The notes under the pieces were generated by a model. It saw only the letters and a program-made list of their open reading frames with translations, made no database searches and was not told the DNA's origin. This document shows, one piece after another, positions 27,116 through 35,525 of a stretch of DNA of 56,635 nucleotides. Numbering within the stretch: position 1 is the stretch's first letter; the number at the start of each line of letters is the position of its first letter. Position numbers and translations under genes: made by a program. Source of the stretch: Akkermansia muciniphila (GTDB taxonomy: Bacteria; Verrucomicrobiota; Verrucomicrobiia; Verrucomicrobiales; DEV007); NCBI GenBank assembly GCA_945883495.1, contig CAMCXS010000034.1:1-56635 (forward strand), read 5' to 3'.

Positions 27116-28363
27116 TCAACCGTTCGCCGGCTTTGCGAACATCGTCGCTCGCAGGATTTCGACGATCGCGGTTTTCTCGCCCACTGACAGATAAGCATAT
27201 TCCGGATCGGGCTTCGCAGGATCCAGCGCCTGACGCATCCGCGCAAAGATGCGCTCCCGCAACGGTGCGGGGATCCCGCGAAAATGCGCGCTGTCGATCA
27301 TGTAGCTGCATCGATACCGGAACAGGCGGGTCTGCAAATCGAAGTCACGGAGCGAGCGCCCTTGGGCATCCCGCCTTCCCGTCGCCGCGAAATCGCGCCG
27401 GAACTCGGCGTCTCCCGCGAAGCCTCCTGGCGGCAATTTGGCTTCGTCCGCGAAGAGAGCGTAGCGAACGAAGTCCTCAATGCGTTGATCGAGCCCCCGT
27501 TCCGCGGCGGCCCCACGCGCCTCACGCCATCGGTAGACCAGTTCGGTGAGCTTGTTGCTGAAGGCTGCTTGGTGCTCCATCACCAGCAACGGCAGAATAT
27601 CGCTAGTAGTCCGGAGATAGACGGAGAGATCGGCGTAATCTCCCGCCTTGGCCGGGCTGGTGACGATCTTGCCTTCGACGTAACGGCCCGTCTGATTGCC
27701 CCGATGCGCTTCGAACTCGTCCGCTCCGGTCACATGCCAGCCGCCAAACCGTTCCTCGATCGGGACCTGGTGCCCGAGTTGATCCCTGCGGAATGAATCC
27801 AACGACCCGTTGTTCGGGCCCGGCATGACGGACTTGATGACTACTCCAGGAACTTTTCCAGTGGAGACATTCGCGTGACAATTCATGCAGCGTCCCGAAC
27901 GCTCCACCACCGTCGCCTGCCCGGCGCTCCGTGGAATGTCAAAAATAGAGAAAATCGCACCAAGGTTCGGATCGATGGAAATCACCTCAATTCTCCCACC
28001 TCGGACATGGCCAACGTAAACATCGTCATTGAAGTAAATGGCCCGCGGCTGCCGCAGCGAGATGAAGGGCAACTGCAAGCTCGTCGCCGAATACACCAAA
28101 ACCTGCGAGGACGCCGGAACGTTCAACGCCTTCAGCAATCCTCCGAGGTATTGGGTTTCATCGGAGATATCAAGGCCGAGGAGGTTCCGCTCGATGGAGG
28201 AAATGATCTTGGTGAATGAATCCCGAGGCTGGGACTCAAAGTACGCATGCTGCGGCCCCTCAAAGTCCACCGGAACGAGGGGCTCGTCGACGGCGACAAC
28301 CGCGTTGACCGAAAGCGCCACGATCAGGCAAAGCAGGAAAGTCGCGTTCATGCCCCGCGGCAT
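27116..28363 (-). CDS. Exported protein with one haem-c motif
   Basis: The protein has about 415 residues. The start at MPRGMNATFLLCLIVALS gives a clean signal peptide cleaved near VNAVVA; an upstream ATG at 28435 adds 24 residues without signal character. A single CMNCH motif lies near residue 165, within a domain that also contains PRAIYFNDDVYVGHVRGG. I recognise this as a conserved cytochrome-like family frequent in the Planctomycetes-Verrucomicrobia group, usually periplasmic, but no reaction is known to me. It is divergent from the SOUL gene. Confidence 0.7.
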   Translation of the reverse strand: MPRGMNATFLLCLIVALSVNAVVAVDEPLVPVDFEGPQHAYFESQPRDSFTKIISSIERNLLGLDISDETQYLGGLLKALNVPASSQVLVYSATSLQLPFISLRQPRAIYFNDDVYVGHVRGGRIEVISIDPNLGAIFSIFDIPRSAGQATVVERSGRCMNCHANVSTGKVPGVVIKSVMPGPNNGSLDSFRRDQLGHQVPIEERFGGWHVTGADEFEAHRGNQTGRYVEGKIVTSPAKAGDYADLSVYLRTTSDILPLLVMEHQAAFSNKLTELVYRWREARGAAAERGLDQRIEDFVRYALFADEAKLPPGGFAGDAEFRRDFAATGRRDAQGRSLRDFDLQTRLFRYRCSYMIDSAHFRGIPAPLRERIFARMRQALDPAKPDPEYAYLSVGEKTAIVEILRATMFAKPANG

Positions 28364-28444
28364 CGGCGATACCGCCTCGCGGCGGCAAACATCTAGATTC
28401 ACGCAGGGTGCGTATCCCATAAGCTTCTCACGCAAAACGACTTC

Positions 28445-29020
28445 ATGACCTTACGATTCACTCTGCTTGTCACCTTCATCATTTTCGCGACCGCCGCCTG
28501 GTCCTGGTGTGGTCCGCACCGGGATCGCTACGAGACCGCGCCCTACAAAGTTGTATCAACGGACGGTAAGGTGGAGATTCGCGAATATCCGCCCCTGAAG
28601 CTGGTCACCGCAAAAATGGGCGAAGCGAAAGACAACGAAGCAAACCGCAGTTTCCGGAGTTTGTTCGCCTACATTTCCGGGGAGAACGCGGCGTCCTCCA
28701 AAATCGCCATGACCACGCCCGTCTTCATGGATGAATCGAACATGAGCTTTGTCCTGCCGGAGGATGTCACCGAGTCCGGAGCCCCCTCCCCCACCGGGAC
28801 AGCAGTGGCTCTAACACAGTTTGCTGGCGGCCGGTTTGCGGTCCTCCGATTTAAAGGAAGCCGCTCAGACCGGGCAGAAGAAAACGCTGAAGCAGCGCTT
28901 CGGGCGTGGGCGGCGGCAAAGAAATTGCGAATCACCGGATCAGCGATGTTCGCCTACTACGATCCGCCATTCACCCTGCCGCCGCTCCGCCGCAACGAAG
29001 TGCTGCTCGCGATTGAATAG
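28445..29020 (+). CDS. SOUL-family haem-binding protein
   Basis: The protein has 191 residues with an N-terminal hydrophobic segment (about 3-20) suggesting export. The body has YETAPYKVVSTDGKVEIREYPP at the start and SKIAMTTPVFMDE in the centre, the hallmark of the SOUL/HEBP family. C-terminal FTLPPLRRNEVLL also fits. SOUL proteins bind tetrapyrroles weakly; a physiological role in bacteria is not established. It is divergent from the cytochrome-like gene, 80 bases away. Confidence 0.88.
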   Translation: MTLRFTLLVTFIIFATAAWSWCGPHRDRYETAPYKVVSTDGKVEIREYPPLKLVTAKMGEAKDNEANRSFRSLFAYISGENAASSKIAMTTPVFMDESNMSFVLPEDVTESGAPSPTGTAVALTQFAGGRFAVLRFKGSRSDRAEENAEAALRAWAAAKKLRITGSAMFAYYDPPFTLPPLRRNEVLLAIE

Positions 29021-29026
29021 CCCCAA

Positions 29027-29536
29027 TCAATCAAGCGCACTCTTGATCAGATCTTCAAACGCGCCGCGAGCTTCGTCCACGGCGGCTTGAGGTCCGGTGA
29101 ACCTGACATAGACCGCGCCTTGCTCACTCGGAAGGAACGCAGCCAACATGCGATAATTCGGCCGGGGCGTTTTCGTTCCGCCAAAAGGAGGTCCGTCTAA
29201 ATACGTGCCGGTGAGCACGACCATAATAGCGCCCTTGGCCAGCTCAATCTTCTCCTCGGCGGCGGGGCCGCCCTCGAACATCCCCTTCCAACGATCAATG
29301 TTCCCCTGGGCATCTCCGCCCTGGCCAGGGCCAAAGGTGAAGAAAATCGCGACCGGATCGATATCGCCCGCCGCATCAAACTTCAACTCGGCGGCCCGCA
29401 TGGGACTCGACGGCTGCTGGGCGATCCACGGTTGTTTGGCGTCGAACGTGAATTCGCCGATCTTGAGGTCGTCGGCAAAAACCGGGGAGGCAAAGGCAAG
29501 CAGCGCGAAGGCAGCAGCGGCAAAGTGGGTTTTCAT
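29027..29536 (-). CDS. Exported hypothetical protein
   Basis: The protein has 169 residues with a clear signal peptide (MKTHFAAAAFALLAFASPVFA). The mature part begins DDLKIGEFTFDAKQPWI and contains FFTFGPGQGGDAQGNIDRW and RMLAAFLPSEQGAVYVRFTGP. I know similar uncharacterised proteins from related genomes but no function. It is convergent with the SOUL gene, six bases away. Confidence 0.75.
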   Translation of the reverse strand: MKTHFAAAAFALLAFASPVFADDLKIGEFTFDAKQPWIAQQPSSPMRAAELKFDAAGDIDPVAIFFTFGPGQGGDAQGNIDRWKGMFEGGPAAEEKIELAKGAIMVVLTGTYLDGPPFGGTKTPRPNYRMLAAFLPSEQGAVYVRFTGPQAAVDEARGAFEDLIKSALD

Positions 29537-29657
29537 GTCTTCTTAGTAGGGGCATTTGTGAGACTGTTCAAACGGAAACCATCTTAAAAAATGCGAAAAA
29601 AACACCACCAAATAAACAAATCACCTCACAGGTGCCGCTTCATTGCGGAAGTCACTG

Positions 29658-30134
29658 ATGAATCCGTCCGATCGTTCACCTCGCGAATCCCGAGAACTCG
29701 AAGAGTTCGCCTCGAAACTCTCTCGACTTCGTCCGGCGGAGTTGGACGCAACCCTCGCTCATCGTTTGGAGATGGCGCTGCACCGGGCGGAAGAGGAGAG
29801 GGACACTCCTTTCAACATCATCCACTATCCATTCGTGCGCTGGACGGCTGCCGCGGCGGCTTTGGTCCTAGCCATGGGCCTGGCCTTCGAATCGACACTG
29901 AAACAGTCCGCCGGTCCCGCGGTCGCCGTTCAGGAATCCAAGCCTGTGACCGGACGCGAAGCACGTCCGGTGTATCAAGTCGTCAACGGACGCATGATTC
30001 AGTCTTCCAATCAGCAAGTCATGGAACGCGCCTCCTACAAAGGGATCCGCGTCATTGATGGGAAAGCGTATCGTCATTATCAGCACGGAAGCAGTGCCTA
30101 CTGGGAGCCAGCTCTTGAGAGTTCCAACGACTAA
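29658..30134 (+). CDS. Single-pass membrane protein of unknown function
   Basis: The protein has about 158 residues from MNPSDRSP (an ATG five codons upstream is possible). A charged cytosolic N-terminal half (about 1-60, rich in Glu and Arg) is followed by one membrane helix (RWTAAAAALVLAMGLAF) and an external part with YQVVNGRMIQSSNQQV. This topology resembles anti-sigma factors, but no sigma-factor gene is adjacent, so I leave it unnamed. Confidence 0.6.
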   Translation: MNPSDRSPRESRELEEFASKLSRLRPAELDATLAHRLEMALHRAEEERDTPFNIIHYPFVRWTAAAAALVLAMGLAFESTLKQSAGPAVAVQESKPVTGREARPVYQVVNGRMIQSSNQQVMERASYKGIRVIDGKAYRHYQHGSSAYWEPALESSND

Positions 30135-30142
30135 TCGATTTC

Positions 30143-30202
30143 ATGAAATTTCTTCTCCTAACGTCAACCTGCAGTTCTGCTTCGGCAGCTAATCCGGTGT
30201 AA
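30143..30202 (+). CDS. Possible 19-residue peptide
   Basis: An ATG at 30143 opens a frame encoding a Lys then hydrophobic Phe-Leu-Leu-Leu stretch and a Ser/Ala-rich end, stopping with TAA exactly where repeat copy 1 begins. It could be a leader peptide. There is no clear ribosome-binding site, and a chance frame of this size is easily found. Confidence 0.2.
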   Translation: MKFLLLTSTCSSASAANPV

Positions 30203-30281
30203 GTTGGGTCTTCAAAGTGTTGTAATTGTGCGCGTGGCAAACGTGCCGTGTTCCGGGTGGGACACGGCACGTTTCATTTTG
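30196..30281 (+). repeat. Structured repeat, copy 1
   Basis: The element has the order AGTTGGGT, CTTCAA, GTGTTG, AATTGTGCGCGTGGC, then a perfect 13-base-pair hairpin (30239-30251 with 30262-30274), then TTTCATTTTG. Copy 2 lies 475 bases downstream. The loop contains GGGTG. The hairpin followed by a short T-rich stretch could terminate transcription. Function unknown. Confidence 0.75.
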
Positions 30282-30455
30282 GGCCGGAGCGATGCCCTCC
30301 CCCCCACTGGCGGGGCTTTTCGGATTTTTCGTTCCCTGAGAGATTTTCCTCTTTCGCAAACACAAAAAGGAGGGGCGTCTACGCTATATAAGTGAGGCCG
30401 CAATTGAATCGCGAAACCCTCCGAAAATTCCCCAACTCTGCTACATCTTTCGACA

Positions 30456-30677
30456 ATGGCCCATCTTCCTCTTCACGGTCTGCAAACTAAGGCGCAACGC
30501 CTGCACACGCTGGCGCACGAAGTCAGTGTCAGCGGTGCCCACACCGCGTGGACCTATCGTTTGTCTGAGTCCATCCAGCCGCTGCTGCAACATCGAAGCA
30601 GCCGCTTCCGTTACTTTCCCGAACAGCCCGACTCCTCCGCGCTAGACGCTCGTCCCGCGCGGCCCGGTCAGGTGTGA
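30456..30677 (+). CDS. Small open frame between the two repeats
   Basis: A 73-residue basic product beginning MAHLPLHGLQTKAQRLHTLA, with no signal peptide and no recognised family. An AT-rich stretch with TATATAAG lies about 70 bases upstream and could be a promoter -10 region; no ribosome-binding site is obvious. Its TGA stop sits at the first bases of repeat copy 2, just as the short frame before copy 1 stops in that copy. It may be a real small gene or a chance frame. Confidence 0.35.
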   Translation: MAHLPLHGLQTKAQRLHTLAHEVSVSGAHTAWTYRLSESIQPLLQHRSSRFRYFPEQPDSSALDARPARPGQV

Positions 30678-30755
30678 GTTGGGTTCTTCAAGAGTGTTGA
30701 ATTGTGCGCGTGGCTCGCGGCCCGTGTCTGGGTGGACACGGGCCGCTCCATTTTG
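30671..30755 (+). repeat. Structured repeat, copy 2
   Basis: It has the same layout as copy 1: AGTTGGGT, CTTCAA, GTGTTG, AATTGTGCGCGTGGC, then a perfect 12-base-pair hairpin (30717-30728 with 30735-30746) with a TGGGTG loop, then CCATTTTG. The outer part of the stem differs from copy 1 at several positions, yet the pairing is complete in both. It ends about 47 bases before the transporter start, so it might act as a leader of that gene. Confidence 0.75.
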
Positions 30756-30802
30756 TAGCGAAGACGTCCGGACTCCGCTACGCTCCAGCTTCCGTCCGTC
30801 AG

Positions 30803-31693
30803 ATGCCCCCGCCTTCCGCTCCAGCTCCGCTTGCCGATCCACAGCTCGCGCGCCGGGGGGTGGCAGTGATGCTTTTTTCCGTGGCGGCGTTCACGGTAAA
30901 CACCCTGCTCCTCAAACATCTTGGCTCCACCGGCCAGGTATCGACTCTGGCGGCTCTCCTTTTTCGCGCTGTGTCGGGCATTGTCATCGTGATGCTGTTC
31001 TTTCGCGGCAGGAGCCCCGCCAGGGTCCGGCCCGTTTTTACCGAACGCCGCCTGATCTCACGAGGTTTCACCGGCCTGCTCGGAACGGCGTGCTACTACT
31101 GGACGGTCCCTCAGCTCGGAGCTGGGAAAGCCACGCTGATTTCCACGACCTACGTCGTCTTCGCTGCACTGATCGCCGCCTGGATTCTCCGGGAACCACT
31201 CACGAAGGCTCGCTTGGGCTGGATGCTGCTTGCCTTTGCCGGGGTCGCGATGCTCTCGGGCGTGAAAAGCTCCACGTTCCTGGGACTTCCTGAATTCGTC
31301 GCGGTGATCGGCGCGATCACCGCCGCAGTGACTGTGGTGTTGATTCGCCAACTCAGCGCGGTCCACTCGATCGGCACCATCTACTTGGCCCAGTGCGTCT
31401 GGATTCTCTTTCCGATTCTGCCGTTCACCGTGCCACAACTAGATGACCTCTCGCCATACGCCCTCGCCATCCTCACCGTGGCCGCCATCGCCGCCAGTTA
31501 CGGCCAACTGGCGATGAACGAGGGCTACCGCTGCCTTGCCGTTGCGACCGGAGCATCGATCCAGATGATCTGGCCCGTGCTCACCTCGATCGGCGGAATT
31601 TTGCTTTTTGATGAAAGTTTTGGCCTCTGGCAAATCGCCGGGGCTGCAATCATCCTGCTGGCGAACTGGATGATCGCGGTGCGTCGCGCATGA
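30803..31693 (+). CDS. EamA/DMT-family transporter
   Basis: The protein has about 296 residues from MPPPSAPAPL, which is the first reasonable start after repeat copy 2. Ten hydrophobic segments are arranged as two EamA repeats, the first beginning AVMLFSVAAFTVNTLLL, the second FVAVIGAITAAVTVVLIRQL. Members export amino acids or other metabolites, or import nucleotide sugars; the substrate cannot be predicted here. Confidence 0.85.
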   Translation: MPPPSAPAPLADPQLARRGVAVMLFSVAAFTVNTLLLKHLGSTGQVSTLAALLFRAVSGIVIVMLFFRGRSPARVRPVFTERRLISRGFTGLLGTACYYWTVPQLGAGKATLISTTYVVFAALIAAWILREPLTKARLGWMLLAFAGVAMLSGVKSSTFLGLPEFVAVIGAITAAVTVVLIRQLSAVHSIGTIYLAQCVWILFPILPFTVPQLDDLSPYALAILTVAAIAASYGQLAMNEGYRCLAVATGASIQMIWPVLTSIGGILLFDESFGLWQIAGAAIILLANWMIAVRRA

Positions 31694-31753
31694 ATTTCGG
31701 AGCTCCCAAACGTCAGGCTTGCGCTCGGCACAGAAACCTCGAACCATCTGCGC

Positions 31754-32221
31754 ATGGATACCATCTCCGACCGGCTGAGTGAACTTGGATTGACCCTGCC
31801 CCCGTCCCCGCCTCCTGGAGGGATTTACAAGCCGTTCGTCCAAGTGGGCCAACTCGGCTACCTTTCTGGTCACGGACCTTACCTCGGGGAAGCAGGATAC
31901 ATCAAAGGCAAGGTAGGCCGCGACCTCGACCTCGCCTCTGGCCAAGAAGCGGCCAGACAAACCGGACTCGCCCTCCTTCGCACCATGAAGGACGCGCTCG
32001 GCTCGCTCGATCGCGTTTCCCGGATCATCAAAGTACTCGGCCTCGTCAATTCCACCGACGATTTTCATCTGCACCCGATGGTCATCAACGGGTTCAGCCA
32101 ACTTATGGCCGATGTCTTTGGCCCGGAACGGGGGATCGCCGCCCGCAGCGCGATCGGCACCAATTCGCTCCCCGGCGACATGGCGGTGGAGATTGAAGTA
32201 GTTATTGAAATCCGCAACTGA
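31754..32221 (+). CDS. RidA-family protein
   Basis: The protein has 155 residues, YjgF/YER057c/UK114 fold. It contains GQLGYLSGHGP near the N terminus, and the conserved substrate-binding Arg lies in GIAARSAIGTNSLPGDMAVEIE. RidA proteins hydrolyse reactive enamine/imine intermediates made by PLP enzymes. That fits the PLP-dependent gene 15 bases downstream, probably in the same operon. Confidence 0.9.
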   Translation: MDTISDRLSELGLTLPPSPPPGGIYKPFVQVGQLGYLSGHGPYLGEAGYIKGKVGRDLDLASGQEAARQTGLALLRTMKDALGSLDRVSRIIKVLGLVNSTDDFHLHPMVINGFSQLMADVFGPERGIAARSAIGTNSLPGDMAVEIEVVIEIRN

Positions 32222-32235
32222 TCGACACCACTCCC

Positions 32236-33336
32236 GTGCCTCAGTCTTCCCCTTGGTTCCGGCTCGAAAACTCCGAGACCGTCCCTTCGCCAGCGTTGCT
32301 GATCTACCCCGATCGCGTCGCCGCCAACATCCGCCGCATGCTGCAAATCGTAAACGGCGATCCCGGGCGTCTCCGTCCCCACGTCAAAACCCATAAAATG
32401 GCGGAGGTGATGCGGATGCAGATCGACGCCGGCATCGACAAGTACAAAGCGGCCACGATCGCCGAAGCCGAGCTCGCCGCCAGCTGTGGTGCCCTCGACG
32501 TCCTCCTCGCCTATCAGCCGGTCGGGCCCAACATCGATCGCCTCGCCAAGCTCCGGGAGAAGTTCCCGCGGACCTCATTCGCGGCGATCATCGACGCCGA
32601 ATCGGTCCTCTGGGCTCTCGACCGCCGGTTTCGCGAGAATCCACTGCGGGTCTTCATTGATGTTGATTGCGGGATGCACCGGACAGGGATTCCGGTGGGT
32701 GAAGCAGCCGGACTCTACTGGCAAGCAGCGTCCACTCCCGGAGTGATCGCCGAGGGCTTGCACGTTTACGATGGGCACATCCACGACGCTGCTCCGTCGG
32801 ACCGGGAACGGGCTATGCGCCAAGCGTTTGAACCCGTCCATGACTTGGTCGAAGAGATCCGGCCGAAGACGGTGATCGGCGGAGGCTCGCCGACTTTTGC
32901 CCTGCACGCAGGATTGGAAACATGGGAATGCAGCCCCGGCACGACCCTGCTCTGGGATGCGGGCTACGGCAGCCGTCATCCGGACTTGGGATTTGAACCG
33001 GCAGTTTGCCTTTTGACCCGGGTCATCAGCAAACCGGCGGTCGGCCGCGTTTGTCTCGATTTGGGACACAAAGCCGTCGCGGCGGAGGGACCTCTGGCGA
33101 GGCGAGCCAGTTTTTTAGAGCTTAAGGACGCGGAACCGGTGATGCACAGCGAGGAGCACCTCGTTCTGGAATGCCCCACTACCGAAGCCATTGAGCTGGG
33201 CACAACTTTCTATGCTTTGCCCGGCCACGTGTGCCCCACGGTGGCGCTGCACATGGAGACGATCGTGGTCCGTGATGGCAAAGCCACAGGCGAAACCTGG
33301 GTAGTCGTCGCGCGGAATCGCCGGATCACGATTTGA
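32236..33336 (+). CDS. D-threonine-aldolase-like PLP enzyme
   Basis: The 366-residue protein has the alanine-racemase-type TIM barrel. The PLP lysine is in RPHVKTHKMAEV. GMHRTGIPVG and GGGSPTFALH are in the barrel. The C-terminal PGHVCPTVALH carries the His/Cys metal-site pattern of D-threonine aldolases. The probable reaction is cleavage of D-3-hydroxy amino acids to glycine and an aldehyde, with a divalent metal. The start is a GTG close behind the RidA stop without a visible Shine-Dalgarno. Confidence 0.85.
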   Translation: MPQSSPWFRLENSETVPSPALLIYPDRVAANIRRMLQIVNGDPGRLRPHVKTHKMAEVMRMQIDAGIDKYKAATIAEAELAASCGALDVLLAYQPVGPNIDRLAKLREKFPRTSFAAIIDAESVLWALDRRFRENPLRVFIDVDCGMHRTGIPVGEAAGLYWQAASTPGVIAEGLHVYDGHIHDAAPSDRERAMRQAFEPVHDLVEEIRPKTVIGGGSPTFALHAGLETWECSPGTTLLWDAGYGSRHPDLGFEPAVCLLTRVISKPAVGRVCLDLGHKAVAAEGPLARRASFLELKDAEPVMHSEEHLVLECPTTEAIELGTTFYALPGHVCPTVALHMETIVVRDGKATGETWVVVARNRRITI

Positions 33337-33342
33337 GCATGG

Positions 33343-34038
33343 CTAATCCGCCGGCACGGCCTCGACGGGAGGAGTCGTGCCGGAGGCGGTCACGGGGACG
33401 CAATCAGGAGGGGTGCAGCACAAGCCTTGCGCCTGGTGCGCGGCCAACCGTTCCCGAATCGCGACAAGAACAGCGGGGAGTTGCTTCTCCTGACTGCGGC
33501 GGATGAGGCGTTGCGGGACAAGCACTCCGGCATCGATGTGCAGAGCGTAAATCAAAAGGGTCTTCGTTCCATTATCGACTTGGTCAAAAATCCAAGAGCC
33601 GTCGATGTCCCTGAGGTCTCCACTTTCCCGCCGGAAATCCATCCGGGTGGGGAAGTTCGCCTCATGACGCAAGGTGTAGGTGAAAGCCCGGGGAGCGCCA
33701 GGGGGACGTGTGGTCTGTTCAACCAGTTCCTGATTCCCCTCCTTGGCGATGATCCGGCACTTCTCCAAGTCGGAGATGTATTCGCAAGCGCCTTCCTTGT
33801 CATCGACCAACGCCCAAGCATCCTTCAGCGGGACTGGCAGGAGAATCGCTGACAGCACCGAAACTTTCTTTGGCTCCCTCGGCCGTAAGCTTTGCGTCCA
33901 AACCACCGTCTCACCCGAACGTAACTTGGCGCGGTCCGCCTCGCTGAATTCCCGAAAGTTGCTCGGAGTCTTTTCCGAACCAGAGACAAGCGAGAACGGC
34001 GACAGAATGAGCAGCGCCGCGAGGAGGAGACGAATCAT
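33343..34038 (-). CDS. Exported START/SRPBCC-like protein
   Basis: About 231 residues from MIRLLLAALLILSP, a clean signal peptide; an upstream ATG (34092) is open. The region of about 50-195 has the pattern of a START/polyketide-cyclase lipid-binding fold (VPLKDAWALVDDKEGACEYISDLEKC, PTRMDFRRESGDLRDIDGSWIF). Ligand unknown. The C-terminal tail has CCTPPDC. It is convergent with the D-threonine-aldolase-like gene. Confidence 0.65.
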   Translation of the reverse strand: MIRLLLAALLILSPFSLVSGSEKTPSNFREFSEADRAKLRSGETVVWTQSLRPREPKKVSVLSAILLPVPLKDAWALVDDKEGACEYISDLEKCRIIAKEGNQELVEQTTRPPGAPRAFTYTLRHEANFPTRMDFRRESGDLRDIDGSWIFDQVDNGTKTLLIYALHIDAGVLVPQRLIRRSQEKQLPAVLVAIRERLAAHQAQGLCCTPPDCVPVTASGTTPPVEAVPAD

Positions 34039-34183
34039 TACGGAGGCGAGTTTCGCTGATTTGACCGGAAAGGGAAGCACATTGTTTGGCAAAGTGAACG
34101 TTTTTCGTCACGGTAGGCCCTCCCAGGCCGCAAGATTTGCGCCCCGGCTCCGGTGTGCTAGGGAGTTCCGTCCTGTTGCCTCC

Positions 34184-35143
34184 ATGCAAAGCCCTCATCT
34201 CGCCCTCGCATCAATTTTCGCCGCTCTCCTTTTTCCCCCCCCAGCCTCCGCTAAAATCAGCTTCGAAAAGGAAATCTGGCCGCTGATTGACAAAAGCTGC
34301 GTCGATTGCCACCGCGCCCCCTACGAAGAGGACGGCAAAGTCAAGAAGCCAAAGGGCAACCTCCGGCTCGATGCCGCGTGGGCGATCCTTCAGGGCGGAG
34401 AGGGAGGCAAGGTCATTGTCCCTGGCGACCCGTCTAAGAGCGAACTCCTCAGCCGAACCATGCTGCCGGAGGATGACGACGACTTCATGCCCCCAAAAGG
34501 CACGAAGTGGACCGCCGCCGAAAAAGACCTCGTCGCCAAATGGATTACCGAAGGCGCTGATTTCGGCGGATGGGAGGGCAGCAAGGAAGGTCAACCAGTT
34601 GCCAAAGCCACCACTGAGGTCGCTCCGGCGTCTTGGATGCAGACCCATTACGAAAATCTGCTGAAAGGCCTGACCCCAGCTTCGGAGACAGACCAGGGCA
34701 AAGTTGTCGCCGCCGGCGGACGAGTCGCGCCCCTAGCCGCTTCCAGCCCATTGCTCGCCGTCGATTTTCTCGTCACTCGCGACCAGGCGACCGACGATAA
34801 AATCGCCAGCATCGGAGCCCTCAAGAATCAACTCGCGCACCTTGATCTCTCGCGGACGTCGGTGACCGATTCCGGATTGCCCCCGATTCAAAGTCTCCCT
34901 CGGCTGACGCGGCTCGATCTCCACAGCACCAAGATCACGGACGCCGGACTCAGCCATTTGGAGAGCCTCCCAAACTTGACGTATCTGAATCTATATGACA
35001 CCCAAATCACCGATGCCGGAGTCGCCGCGATCGCCAAACTCAAGAACCTGCGTAGCGTCTACGTTTGGAAAACTGGCGTGACCGAACAAGGAGCCAAGCA
35101 ACTGCAAAAGTCGCTCCCAAAGACTCAGGTGGTGTGGAAGTGA
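34184..35143 (+). CDS. Exported cytochrome-c-like protein with leucine-rich repeats
   Basis: About 319 residues. The signal peptide is MQSPHLALASIFAALLFPPP followed by ASAK. A haem-binding CVDCH occurs in IWPLIDKSCVDCHRAP, with LLSRTMLPEDDDDFMPPKGT after it, typical of planctomycete-type cytochromes. The C-terminal half has about five leucine-rich repeats of the form LPxLTxLxLxxTxITDAGL, a protein-binding surface. A run of eight C lies in the signal peptide and keeps the frame. Confidence 0.85.
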   Translation: MQSPHLALASIFAALLFPPPASAKISFEKEIWPLIDKSCVDCHRAPYEEDGKVKKPKGNLRLDAAWAILQGGEGGKVIVPGDPSKSELLSRTMLPEDDDDFMPPKGTKWTAAEKDLVAKWITEGADFGGWEGSKEGQPVAKATTEVAPASWMQTHYENLLKGLTPASETDQGKVVAAGGRVAPLAASSPLLAVDFLVTRDQATDDKIASIGALKNQLAHLDLSRTSVTDSGLPPIQSLPRLTRLDLHSTKITDAGLSHLESLPNLTYLNLYDTQITDAGVAAIAKLKNLRSVYVWKTGVTEQGAKQLQKSLPKTQVVWK

Positions 35144-35231
35144 GTGCCCCGGCAGCTTTCCGCGAAGCCTCATTCCAACCCGCCCTGTGATTTGTAGTGG
35201 CGACGCAGCCAGGACGGCGCATCGTAAAGCC

Positions 35232-35477
35232 ATGACGACCCCACTCTTGGGCTTCATCTTCGGAGGCATCCCGGAAGGTTTCTTTGGACTCTTCCTCTTC
35301 ATTCTTTGCAGTGTCATGGCCACCCGCCGGGTGATCGACAACCTGGAAGGCCCCGCCGTTCCTGCTTGGCTCGCTTTCATCTGGCTGGCGCCTTGCCTCG
35401 GCGGCATCCTCGCCCTCGTCGCCGTGAAAAAGAAACCAGCGGAAACGATCCGGATCGATTTGCCAAAGTCCGAATAG
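35232..35477 (+). CDS. Small membrane protein
   Basis: 81 residues from MTTPLLGFIFGGIPEG. Two membrane helices (about 5-27 and 43-62) flank a short loop, with a charged C-terminal tail. No family recognised. It lies between the leucine-rich cytochrome gene and the sugar-isomerase gene in the same direction. Confidence 0.55.
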   Translation: MTTPLLGFIFGGIPEGFFGLFLFILCSVMATRRVIDNLEGPAVPAWLAFIWLAPCLGGILALVAVKKKPAETIRIDLPKSE

Positions 35478-35525
35478 ACCCGCGCCAGGGGAAACAACGA
35501 TGGTTGTTGTAATCCCCCAAAGCGC

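Noticed and set aside
34235-34242. Run of eight C in the cytochrome signal peptide as a frame break
   Set aside because: The ATG, hydrophobic signal and mature domain are all in one frame across the run.
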